Origin: CAYRWM01 sp964428055 | GTDB taxonomy: Bacteria; Bacillota; Clostridia; Christensenellales; Christensenellaceae | Reading direction: 5' to 3' | DNA length: 53,339 nucleotides | NCBI GenBank assembly: GCA_964428055.1 | Contig: CAYRWM010000008.1 | Coordinates: 1 to 53,339 of the forward strand | Part shown: in pieces, positions 41,817 to 48,710 of the stretch | Position numbering within the stretch: position 1 is the first letter of the stretch | Layout of the letters: each line of letters opens with the position of its first letter | Position numbers and translations under genes: made by a program | Notes under the pieces: generated by a model | Seen by the model: only the letters and a program-made list of their open reading frames with translations | Told to the model about the DNA's origin: nothing | The model's database searches: none

Positions 41817-43664
41817 ATGCCGAAAGTCACATTTCTTCCGGAACAGAGGACAGTAGATGCATTGGAGGGCATGTCCCTCTCAGATGCCGCGCGCAAGGCC
41901 GGCATCGATATCACGCTGCCCTGCGCCGGAAGAGGAATGTGCGGCAAGTGCATAGTCAGGATCGAGGACGGCTACGTTCATTTCGAGAACAACGGCAAGC
42001 TCTCAAAGAGCGCCGTGGAGGAAGGTTTCGTCCTCGCCTGCAGATCGACTGTTCAGTCTACTGACGTTACCGTACGTATCGTGGACAGGCTGTCCGAGGA
42101 AAAGGGCGTATTCGCGGACGCGATGAGCCATATAGGGATAGACGATTCCCTGTTCCCGGATGAGAGTAATATAAAGCCGCCGTATGAGTGGCTCAGTCTC
42201 GAAGTCCCTGAGGCTGCGTATCTGGACGGTCTCGGGGATCTCGACAGGTTCGAAAGCGCGCTTAAGGAAGCTCTTTCCGGAAAGCCGTATGACATACCCT
42301 TAAGCGTTATAAAGGTCCTTCCGGATGAAATAAGACAAAACGGCGGAAAGGTATCTGTCTGCGGATCTGACAGAAACGGGACATTCTCCGTTATCGATGT
42401 GAGAGCGGATAAGCCCGAAAAGGAATACGGGCTCTCGATCGATATAGGAACGACCACCGTGGCGGCCCAGCTGGTCTCTATGAAGAGCGGCAGGGTGGCC
42501 GCAGCGTCGACCGACTACAACGAGCAGATAGAACGCGGCCTGGATGTTATATCGAGGATAAGCTATGCCAAGAACAGAGAGCGCATCGATGAGATGCAGA
42601 GCCTGGTCCTGGGAACGGTCAACGGTCTCATAGAAAGGCTTCTTTCAGATGTCAACGCTGATAAACGGGATGTGTTTTCCGTTGCAGTGGCGGGCAACAC
42701 TACGATGACAGAGCTCGCGCTCGGCATAGTACCCGAGTATATAAGGCTTGAACCGTACACTCCGGCTGTTATGGAGACCCCGGTATTAAAGGCGTCGGAT
42801 CTGGGACTTGATATCAATCCTGCTGCCGAAGTCAGATTCGCTCCCAACGTCGGGAGCTACGTCGGCGGCGACATAACGGCAGGACTGCTGTGCACGGATT
42901 TCGCGAAGGACTCTGAGGATACTGATCTTTTCATAGACATAGGCACCAACGGCGAGATAGTGTTCGGCAACGCCGATTTCCTTCTGTCCTGCGCATGTTC
43001 CGCGGGCCCCGCGTTCGAGGGCGGCGGGATCGAATACGGCATGAGAGCGTCCCAGGGCGCTATCGAGACAGTCAGCGTCGCGGATGACGGAACGGCAGAG
43101 TTCAGCGTCATTGGCGGCGGAGAGGAAAAGGGCATATGCGGCTCGGGTCTCATATCCCTTATAGCCCAGCTCTTCGAAAAGGGGATAATAGATTCGAGAG
43201 GCAAGTTCGATACGTCCGGCAGGTTCGCGTCTGTCACGGACAGGGACGGAAAACCGGTGTACGAAATAGGCAGGATATGCATAACCGAAGCGGATATAGA
43301 TAATCTGATCCGTGCCAAAGCCGCGATATTCTCCGCGTGCAGGACTCTCTTAAAGAGCGTTGAAATGGACTTTGACTGCATAAACAACTTCTATATAGCC
43401 GGCGGATTCGGACGGTATATAGATATTGAAAAGGCTCAGGCGATAGGTCTTCTGCCGAAGATAGACAGAGAGAAGTTTAAGTTCATAGGCAACTCATCCC
43501 TGGCTGGTTCCTACATGTCGCTCATATCGCCCTCTCACAGGGAGAAGATAAGCGAGATGGCCGGAAGGATAACGTATATAGATCTTTCGACTGAAGCCGG
43601 GTATATGGACGAATACATATCGGCCATGTTCATCCCTCACACGGATGAGAGCCTGTTTAGGTAA
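41817..43664 (+). CDS. acsV: RACo: ATP-dependent reductive activator of CoFeSP
   Basis: This 615-residue activator restores Co(I) in the corrinoid/Fe-S protein. Its N-terminal [2Fe-2S] domain has C36, C42, C45 and C75 (LPCAGRGMCGKC, LACRST); a linker and middle domain (about 85-200) follow; the ASKHA ATPase domain starts at SIDIGTTTVAAQLVS (about 207) and includes VAVAGNTTMTELALG, IDIGTNGEIVFG, CSAGPAFEGGGIEYGM, KGICGSGLI and FYIAGGFGRY. The architecture is that of classical RACo. It lies 18 bases after acsC with AAAGGAG before the ATG. Together with the short activator at 25355, the locus has two activators for two corrinoid proteins. Confidence 0.93.
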   Translation: MPKVTFLPEQRTVDALEGMSLSDAARKAGIDITLPCAGRGMCGKCIVRIEDGYVHFENNGKLSKSAVEEGFVLACRSTVQSTDVTVRIVDRLSEEKGVFADAMSHIGIDDSLFPDESNIKPPYEWLSLEVPEAAYLDGLGDLDRFESALKEALSGKPYDIPLSVIKVLPDEIRQNGGKVSVCGSDRNGTFSVIDVRADKPEKEYGLSIDIGTTTVAAQLVSMKSGRVAAASTDYNEQIERGLDVISRISYAKNRERIDEMQSLVLGTVNGLIERLLSDVNADKRDVFSVAVAGNTTMTELALGIVPEYIRLEPYTPAVMETPVLKASDLGLDINPAAEVRFAPNVGSYVGGDITAGLLCTDFAKDSEDTDLFIDIGTNGEIVFGNADFLLSCACSAGPAFEGGGIEYGMRASQGAIETVSVADDGTAEFSVIGGGEEKGICGSGLISLIAQLFEKGIIDSRGKFDTSGRFASVTDRDGKPVYEIGRICITEADIDNLIRAKAAIFSACRTLLKSVEMDFDCINNFYIAGGFGRYIDIEKAQAIGLLPKIDREKFKFIGNSSLAGSYMSLISPSHREKISEMAGRITYIDLSTEAGYMDEYISAMFIPHTDESLFR

Positions 43665-43677
43665 GGAGGGCGCTTGA

Positions 43678-43914
43678 ATGTTCGTAGGAATAAAGATGCC
43701 CAAGCTGTCCGAGACGGTTGACGAATACAGGATAACGAAGCTGTTCGCAAAGGTCGGGGACACGGCCGTCAAGGGCGAGCCCATGATGGACGTCGAGTCT
43801 GATAAGGGATCCATGACAGTGTGTTTCTACAATACGGGAAAGATAACCGAACTCACTGTCAGGGAAGGCGATACCGTAAAGTACAATTCCCTTATAGGTG
43901 TTATAGACGAATAA
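43678..43914 (+). CDS. Free-standing lipoyl/biotinyl-attachment domain
   Basis: This 78-residue protein is a complete lipoyl domain of the type found at the N-terminus of dehydrogenase E2 subunits: IKMPKLSETVDEYRITKL, then the attachment hairpin DVESDKGSM with K43 as the likely modified lysine, and a second symmetrical half (GKITELTVREGDTVKYNSLI). It is not GcvH, which is longer and has a different lysine context. AAGGAGGG lies seven bases before the ATG, 14 bases after the RACo gene, so it is part of the CODH/ACS operon. It might carry a lipoate-bound methyl, methylamine or acyl group, or redox equivalents. The partner enzyme is not in the window. Confidence 0.85.
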   Translation: MFVGIKMPKLSETVDEYRITKLFAKVGDTAVKGEPMMDVESDKGSMTVCFYNTGKITELTVREGDTVKYNSLIGVIDE

Positions 43915-43988
43915 GTATGTACGGGAGTTATCTCCCTTATATAAAAGGATTAATAATCAGTTTTATAAGCTAAGGAGGACAATAAATA

Positions 43989-44399
43989 ATGGCATGTTTT
44001 CTGGTACCTGTAGCTGAAGCTATAGTAGTCTCTGTCGTAAACAAGAGACTGGAGAAAAAAGAAAAGGATCTTATGGAGCACGGCGAAGTAAAGGGTCTTA
44101 AGGACGGCGTCAGGGAAGTCGCTGCGGCAAAGCCCTTTTCAAGAAAATTAAGATGGCTCTCCAATATGCTCTGGGGCGGAAGTCTGCTCCTTTTGGTCGA
44201 GCATATCTGGCACGGGGAGATCGTTCCGTGGCCCCCGTTCCTGACGGCTATGGAGTCGCCGGCTGAGACGAGCGCCATGCTGGGAGAGATCGCGACCGTG
44301 GGCGTTGCAATGGCTGCGCTCATCACTGCCGTATGGGGCATAGCAGTTGCTATATCCAACTATAAGGAAAAGAAAGCCGAAGAGACCGAGAACGCTTAA
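43989..44399 (+). CDS. Small two-helix membrane protein, conserved position in CODH/ACS operon
   Basis: I do not recognise a family. The 136-residue product starts with a hydrophobic segment (CFLVPVAEAIVVSVV), has a basic amphipathic middle (KRLEKKEKDLMEHGEVKGLK), a membrane helix near residues 55-72 (LSNMLWGGSLLLLVEHIW), a short outside loop with PWPP, and a second helix near 100-122 (VGVAMAALITAVWGIAVAI), ending in a charged tail. AAGGAGGA precedes the ATG. A 74-base gap with a 5-bp GGGAG/CTCCC hairpin separates it from the lipoyl-domain gene. It forms a pair with the next small membrane protein. I infer a membrane anchor or ion-coupling partner of the complex, without direct evidence. Confidence 0.65.
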   Translation: MACFLVPVAEAIVVSVVNKRLEKKEKDLMEHGEVKGLKDGVREVAAAKPFSRKLRWLSNMLWGGSLLLLVEHIWHGEIVPWPPFLTAMESPAETSAMLGEIATVGVAMAALITAVWGIAVAISNYKEKKAEETENA

Positions 44400-44415
44400 A
44401 TAAGGAGAGTTTGTC

Positions 44416-44697
44416 ATGTGTCTTATAATTTCCGCTATCGCTGCCGAAGTGAGCACTACGCTGTATCTGTTAAGCAGCAGGAGAAAAGAACTTAAGCTCA
44501 ATATGCTCATGTATATGTTCATAGGGTCAACGCTCATGTGGCTGGTGGACGGCTTCTTCTGCCTTTCTGAAGGGGAGCCCTTCCTCGATGTGAGCGCCGA
44601 TGACGCCCTTCTGGGTCTGGTCATAGTCGTATGCGCCGTAGCCGTATGGCTGGCAGCGCTTGCTATAGGCCGCGTTAAGGCCGTAAAGCAGGGCTGA
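44416..44697 (+). CDS. Small three-helix membrane protein, last gene of the CODH/ACS operon
   Basis: No family is recognised. The 93-residue protein has three hydrophobic segments (CLIISAIAAEVSTTLYLL, MLMYMFIGSTLMWLVDGFF and LLGLVIVVCAVAVWLAALAI) separated by a basic loop (SSRRKELK) and an acidic loop (EGEPFLDVSADD). It begins 16 bases after the previous small membrane protein, with AAGGAGAG before the ATG, and the operon ends immediately after it at a strong terminator. The pairing suggests that the two form one membrane complex. Whether this complex binds CODH/ACS or is only co-transcribed cannot be told from sequence. Confidence 0.65.
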   Translation: MCLIISAIAAEVSTTLYLLSSRRKELKLNMLMYMFIGSTLMWLVDGFFCLSEGEPFLDVSADDALLGLVIVVCAVAVWLAALAIGRVKAVKQG

Positions 44698-44716
44698 TAC
44701 ATACAGGTTTTTTTGG

Positions 44717-44750
44717 CCGCAGCCATATCAATGGCTGCGGTCTTTTTTTT
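44717..44750 (+). terminator. Strong intrinsic terminator of the CODH/ACS operon
   Basis: A perfect 10-bp stem CCGCAGCCAT/ATGGCTGCGG with an ATCA loop is followed by TC and eight T residues. Confidence 0.95.
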
Positions 44751-44791
44751 ACGCTTTTTTTGGACGAAAAACGGGGCAGGATTCATTTTAA

Positions 44792-44880
44792 TATCAAATA
44801 ATATGTTAATAATACGTGAATAACTATCAAAATAATATGAAAATAATATATAAATAATATCAAAAAATATGTAAAATCCG
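44792..44880. repeat. Three 33-bp AT-rich direct repeats
   Basis: The 14-15-base core TATCAAATAATATG recurs at 44792, 44825 and 44858 with small changes, exactly 33 bases apart. The array is almost free of G and C, in clear contrast with its surroundings, and ends at the -35 box of the next promoter. It could be an UP element, a binding array for a regulator, or a replication or boundary site. Confidence 0.8.
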
Positions 44881-44910
44881 TTGACGGAGGCAAAAATCAT
44901 ATCGTATAAT
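44881..44910 (+). promoter_or_regulatory. Sigma-A promoter of the AAA ATPase operon
   Basis: TTGACG (44881-44886), an 18-base spacer and a perfect TATAAT (44905-44910) lie 24 bases before the ATPase ATG. The three AT-rich repeats directly abut the -35 box on its upstream side. Confidence 0.8.
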
Positions 44911-44933
44911 ATTCACATATCCGGGTATAAAAA

Positions 44934-46244
44934 ATGCTTAAACGAAAGATATACGGTCGGCTCAGGGACTGGAAGGCCGCCAGGGACAGGGACTGCCTTG
45001 TCCTTAAAGGCGCCAGACAGGTGGGCAAGACTTTTATAGTCGACCGCTTCGGGCGGGAAAACTATAAGAGTTTTATTCACATCGATTTTGTAAAGCATCC
45101 TGAGCACAAGTTAATATTCGACGGATCTCTTGAAGCATCTGACATTATGAAGAAGCTCACTCTGTATGTCAGCGATGTTTGTTTTGCCGAGGGGGATACC
45201 CTCATATTCCTGGACGGCATACACGAGTGTCCCAATTCCAGGACTGCCCTTAAGTATCTTGGCGAAGACGGCAGATTTGATGTCATAGCCTCATCGGACA
45301 GATCGGCTGAGGAATCAGCTGCCTCTGTTCCTGTAGGATCCGAGACTGTCCTTTCAGTGGATTCGCTCGACTTCGAGGAATTCATGTGGGCCTGCGGCGT
45401 CAGTGCAGACGCCGTTGATATCCTCAGGGGATACTACGAGGAGGGTCAGCCCGTCGATCCCGGCGTGCATGAGAGGTTCATGGGGCTGCTGCGCGACTAC
45501 CTGGTCGTGGGAGGCATGCCCGGTGTCGTCGCCGAATTCATAAAGACCGATTCATACGGGAGCGCTTTTGCTGCCCAGAAACGCATACTCGAAGGGCTGG
45601 AGGACGATATCAGACGGTGCTCGTCCCCGGTAAACGCCCAGAAGATAATAGACTGCTACAGATCTCTCCCGAGACAGCTCTCGAGAGTGCATACGAAATT
45701 CCAGTACACGAACGTGACGAGGGACGGCAATGCGAGAAAGTACGAGGAGAGTCTAAAGTGGCTCAGCGGTTCCGGACTCATAAAGAAGTGCGTGAACGTC
45801 GGCGAGCCGGTATTTCCCTCCGCGGCGTACGAAAAGACGGAGCAGTTCAAGGTGTATTCGTCGGATACGGGCCTTCTCACATCCATGTACGGGCCCGAGA
45901 CGCAGTCCGCACTCGTAAGGGACACTCTTGAAGGTCCCGCGAGGAACGGCATCTATGAGAACCTAGCGTTCGACATGCTGAGTAAGGCAGGGATCAAGCT
46001 CAACTATTTCAAGAGCGAAACATCCACTCAGGAGATCGAGTTCCTGTTCGAGCGTGACGGGAGCATGATACCCGTTGAAATGAAGCCCAGAAAGGGCTCA
46101 TCGGTCTCGCTCGGAAACTATATATCCGCGTACGGGCCGCCGTCGGCGTACAAACTCGTCACGGGAAATCTGGAAAAAAAGAAAGACAGCACGGCTCTGC
46201 CCCTGTATATGGCGATGTTCCTGGGGCAGGAAAAGACAAACTGA
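44934..46244 (+). CDS. AAA-type ATPase of the DUF4143 group with altered Walker B
   Basis: This 436-residue protein has Walker A GARQVGKT (26-33), a Walker B strand TLIFLDGIHECP (89-100) and a C-terminal DUF4143/nuclease-like domain (YFKSETSTQEIEFLFERDG with K in VEMKPRKGSS, about 350-400). In related proteins Walker B normally reads LDEIQ; here Gly95 replaces the catalytic Glu and the usual GS sensor strand is SSDRSAEE, so ATP hydrolysis is probably impaired. No ribosome site is visible near the start, which follows the promoter closely, so the message may be nearly leaderless. These proteins are common, often accessory, in anaerobes; the function is unknown. Two coiled-coil membrane proteins follow in the same operon. 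Confidence 0.75.
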   Translation: MLKRKIYGRLRDWKAARDRDCLVLKGARQVGKTFIVDRFGRENYKSFIHIDFVKHPEHKLIFDGSLEASDIMKKLTLYVSDVCFAEGDTLIFLDGIHECPNSRTALKYLGEDGRFDVIASSDRSAEESAASVPVGSETVLSVDSLDFEEFMWACGVSADAVDILRGYYEEGQPVDPGVHERFMGLLRDYLVVGGMPGVVAEFIKTDSYGSAFAAQKRILEGLEDDIRRCSSPVNAQKIIDCYRSLPRQLSRVHTKFQYTNVTRDGNARKYEESLKWLSGSGLIKKCVNVGEPVFPSAAYEKTEQFKVYSSDTGLLTSMYGPETQSALVRDTLEGPARNGIYENLAFDMLSKAGIKLNYFKSETSTQEIEFLFERDGSMIPVEMKPRKGSSVSLGNYISAYGPPSAYKLVTGNLEKKKDSTALPLYMAMFLGQEKTN

Positions 46245-46254
46245 GGAGAAGGAA

Positions 46255-46995
46255 ATGGCATCTGAGTATTCATACATACCTCTGGTAACGGTAAGCGAAG
46301 CCAAAAAAAGGCTCGCTGTCAGGGAAAGGACCTCGGTCAACTGCAGACCCGGCCCTCTCTTTGAGATCCGCAGATATGAGGAGATGGAAGAAAGACATAT
46401 GCATGAATACATGCCCCCTGTATCAAGGTGGGCCTATTCGATGTCCATTCCGTATGAAGAAGTACCGAAGGTCGCTCCCCGTATAGGGGAGAACAGGATA
46501 TATGAATACGTGACCGGCATACATGTGAGAAAGTTCAGGCGCGTAAGGAAGTCCGTTACCCACAACAAGTACGAGGTAAAGGAGAGGCTTTCCGACGATA
46601 CCGCGAGACTTGACGGTCTCATTATGGACGGAGGCGCCGCGGCGATACCCATGTACCCGACGAACCCGGTCCTGAGCGAAGACGTCCTCCGTATGAGGAA
46701 TTCCGCAGTCCGTGTGATGCGCGCCATGCGCATAAAGAGGCAGCATGTATTCAGTTTCATTGTCCTGGGGATAGCGGCCATGATGCTCATATCCGTTCTG
46801 TCCGTCAAAGCCGAGACCGCAAGGCTCAACTTCGACAACAACCGGATAATGGAGGAGATGGAAGAGCTTAGAGAAGAAATAGATGAAGCAAAGCTCGGCA
46901 TTTCCTTCGCCGGAAACATACAGCACATCCAGGAAAGGGCGGCCGAACTCGGCATGACCGATTCCCTGGACACCCAGATAGTGGATATCGAATAA
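46255..46995 (+). CDS. Single-pass membrane protein with FtsL-like topology
   Basis: No family is recognised with certainty. The 246-residue protein has a basic cytoplasmic part (about 1-160) with several conserved-looking Arg/Tyr segments (RPGPLFEIRRYEEMEER, YEYVTGIHVRKFRRVRK), one membrane helix at about 164-183 (FSFIVLGIAAMMLISVLSV), and an outside coiled coil (NNRIMEEMEELREEIDEAKL) ending AGNIQHIQERAAELGM. The last part resembles FtsL/DivIC division proteins, but the long N-terminus is unusual for them. It starts 10 bases after the ATPase gene with a GGAGAAGG site, so it shares the operon. A role in cell envelope or division is a weak inference from topology only. Confidence 0.55.
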   Translation: MASEYSYIPLVTVSEAKKRLAVRERTSVNCRPGPLFEIRRYEEMEERHMHEYMPPVSRWAYSMSIPYEEVPKVAPRIGENRIYEYVTGIHVRKFRRVRKSVTHNKYEVKERLSDDTARLDGLIMDGGAAAIPMYPTNPVLSEDVLRMRNSAVRVMRAMRIKRQHVFSFIVLGIAAMMLISVLSVKAETARLNFDNNRIMEEMEELREEIDEAKLGISFAGNIQHIQERAAELGMTDSLDTQIVDIE

Positions 46996-47007
46996 AGGAG
47001 AAACAAA

Positions 47008-47346
47008 ATGGCAAAGAAACTCGAAGAGATGACGGAGCAGGAACTGCTCGTTAAGATCGTTAAGACCGAAAGACACACGAGGACGTATGAACTCATAGCC
47101 GCGGTGGCGCAGCTCATAATAGTCATTGCCCTGATAGCGATCTGCGTTATATTCATTCCGAAGGTCACAGGGATGGTGGAGACCACGGAAAAGACCATGG
47201 AGGATCTTTCCACGATGTCAACGAGCGTCACGAGATCCTTCGATGAGATAGACGCGTCCATTGATTTCGACAAGCTCAACCAGTCCATAGACGATCTAGC
47301 CAAGGTAGTCGGACCTCTCGCGAACGCGATGAGTATATTCAACTGA
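47008..47346 (+). CDS. Small membrane protein with C-terminal coiled coil
   Basis: This 112-residue protein of unknown function has a charged N-terminus (KKLEEMTEQELLVKIVKTER), one strong membrane helix at about 28-50 (LIAAVAQLIIVIALIAICVIFI), and a helical segment with heptad-like spacing (VETTEKTMEDLSTMSTSVTR and following), ending in a short hydrophobic tail. It looks like DUF948-type single-helix proteins. AAAGGAG lies before the ATG, 12 bases after the previous gene. It is the last gene of the ATPase operon. Its topology mirrors that of the preceding protein, so the two could interact through their coiled coils. Confidence 0.55.
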   Translation: MAKKLEEMTEQELLVKIVKTERHTRTYELIAAVAQLIIVIALIAICVIFIPKVTGMVETTEKTMEDLSTMSTSVTRSFDEIDASIDFDKLNQSIDDLAKVVGPLANAMSIFN

Positions 47347-47388
47347 TCCAAGACAAAACGTATCATCTTCATATTATTTACGGAAAAG

Positions 47389-47422
47389 ACTCTGCTTATT
47401 TGCAGAGTTTTTTCTTTTTTTT
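47389..47422 (+). terminator. Intrinsic terminator of the ATPase operon
   Basis: A 7-bp ACTCTGC/GCAGAGT stem with a six-base loop is followed by a long T-rich run broken by a single C. Confidence 0.85.
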
Positions 47423-47432
47423 CGTAAAAAAG

Positions 47433-47470
47433 CGTAACAACCCCTTACTTTTTTCGCATATATAGTGAAA
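47433..47470 (+). promoter_or_regulatory. Shared promoter-like motif, copy 1
   Basis: CGTAAC, 16 bases, then CGCATATATAGTG. The 19-base part TTTTTTCGCATATATAGTG (47449-47467) is identical at 52637-52655, and CGTAACA plus a C run is also shared in the same register. It lies 26 bases before the first gene of the conjugation module. CGTAAC-N16-CG resembles ECF-type promoter spacing; this is inference. Confidence 0.65.
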
Positions 47471-47492
47471 AACGGTAAAGGAGGAAAGACAT

Positions 47493-47657
47493 ATGAAGAA
47501 GAGACCTGCCGCGGATATGTATGAAAGGTGCCCATTAATGCCTTTTGCCTGTCCCATGTGCGATGCCTGCGGCATGTTCAGCGGCGGCGGTTTTAAAGAG
47601 TCGCTCTTAAAAAACGCGGACGCGGATGATGAGGGTGAAAGAGGTGACGCCGTATGA
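47493..47657 (+). CDS. Small Cys-rich protein at the head of the conjugation module
   Basis: This 54-residue reading frame starts at ATG 47493 after a strong AAAGGAGG site and ends in an ATGA overlap with the ArdC-like gene, which supports real translation. The sequence is basic at the start (KKRPAADMYERC), then has four Cys, C13-x6-C20-x2-C23-x2-C26, within CPLMPFACPMCDACG, a Gly run, and an acidic tail. The Cys spacing suits a small zinc or Fe-S site. It has no membrane segment. No family is recognised; position suggests a role in regulation or transfer of the mobile element. Confidence 0.6.
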   Translation: MKKRPAADMYERCPLMPFACPMCDACGMFSGGGFKESLLKNADADDEGERGDAV

Positions 47658-48547
47658 GCGGCCGGGACCTTACGCGGATCATGGATATGCTTAAAACGGG
47701 TGTTGACAGGGTCGCAGGCGAAAAGGAGATGAAGGATTATCTCAATGCCGTATCGAGATTTCCCGACTATAGTCCCGCGAACTGTCTTCTCATATCCATG
47801 CAGATGCCGGATGCATCTCTCGTGGCCGGATACTCAACGTGGAAAAAGGATTTCGGCCGTTCGGTCAGGCGCGGTGAAAGAGGCATAAGGATCGTGGCTC
47901 CGAGCATGCACAGCAGGGAAGTCTATGACGACAGCGAAGGAATGTACAGGACGGTGAAGGTCCCGGCTTTCAGGTCTGTCACTGTGTTCGACGTTTCCCA
48001 GACAGAGGGAAGGGAACTCCCGGAGCTCAGGCTCGATCTCTTAAAAGGCAGCCTTAAGGATTTCGATTCCGTAATGGAGGTCATAGCGGAAGTATCGCCC
48101 GTTCCCATTTACATAGAGGACATAAAAGGCGGACGGAACGGCTACTACGACCACAGGAAAAAGAGGATAGGCATAAGTGCTTCGATGAGCGAAGCCCAGA
48201 TGATAAAGACGGCCGTGCACGAACTGGCTCACGTGTACCTCCGGGAGATGACCTCAGGGAAAAGAGAGGACAGGAGCGCTTCCGAGGCTCAGGCGGAGAG
48301 CATAGCCTACTGCGTTTGCCGGCATTTCGGCCTGGATACGTCGGACTATTCATTTAAGTACATCGCCGCCTGGAAGAGCATGATAAAGGAAAACGGGATG
48401 GATATCTTAAGATCCGTCCGTGACGTGAGCGGGAAGCTCATAGAATCCATAGGCGAAAAGGTGCTTCAGAAGGATATCTGCCTTGCCGAAGAACAGTTCA
48501 TGAGCCTTGAGAAAACAGGAAGGGAAGGTGACGGGCATGTTCGATAG
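47654..48547 (+). CDS. ArdC-like antirestriction protein with zinc metallopeptidase domain
   Basis: This 297-residue protein has an N-terminal ArdC/DUF1738-type single-strand-DNA-binding domain (about 10-120: FPDYSPANCLLISMQMP, AGYSTWKKDFGRSVRRGERG, then a VFDVSQTEGRELPEL segment), and a metallopeptidase domain with HELAH at about 189-193 followed by a SEAQAESIAYCVC segment supplying the third ligand. ArdC proteins protect incoming DNA from restriction and are carried by conjugative elements. Its start overlaps the previous stop by four bases, and its end overlaps the next start, so the module is tightly coupled. Confidence 0.82.
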   Translation: MSGRDLTRIMDMLKTGVDRVAGEKEMKDYLNAVSRFPDYSPANCLLISMQMPDASLVAGYSTWKKDFGRSVRRGERGIRIVAPSMHSREVYDDSEGMYRTVKVPAFRSVTVFDVSQTEGRELPELRLDLLKGSLKDFDSVMEVIAEVSPVPIYIEDIKGGRNGYYDHRKKRIGISASMSEAQMIKTAVHELAHVYLREMTSGKREDRSASEAQAESIAYCVCRHFGLDTSDYSFKYIAAWKSMIKENGMDILRSVRDVSGKLIESIGEKVLQKDICLAEEQFMSLEKTGREGDGHVR

Positions 48548-48710
48548 GGATGAAAGGGAGATAATCGGAATGCTCCGCGAAGAGGGCGGGGCCGACGCCG
48601 TCATGGGGCTGATAGAAGAGGCTCTTAAATACGGAGAGCCGGACTCGTATACCGAATCGGTTTTGAGCGACATATATTCGAAACTTAAAAAGATAAAGGA
48701 GGAAAGTTAG
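48537..48710 (+). CDS. Small acidic hypothetical protein of the mobile element
   Basis: The ATG at 48537 has AAGGTG six bases upstream and overlaps the end of the ArdC-like gene by 11 bases; an upstream in-frame start at 48507 is less likely. The 57-residue product is helical and charged (MFDRDEREIIGMLREEGGAD, IEEALKYGEPDSYTES, YSKLKKIKEES). No motif is recognised. The next gene starts on the base after its stop, which supports translation as part of the module. Confidence 0.5.
   Translation: MFDRDEREIIGMLREEGGADAVMGLIEEALKYGEPDSYTESVLSDIYSKLKKIKEES

Noticed and set aside
43678..43914. Glycine cleavage H protein (GcvH)
   Set aside because: The protein is only 78 residues with the E2-type DKGSM lysine context; GcvH is about 125 residues with a different surrounding sequence.
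44792..44880. CRISPR array
   Set aside because: There are only three degenerate AT-rich units without distinct unique spacers, and no cas genes nearby.
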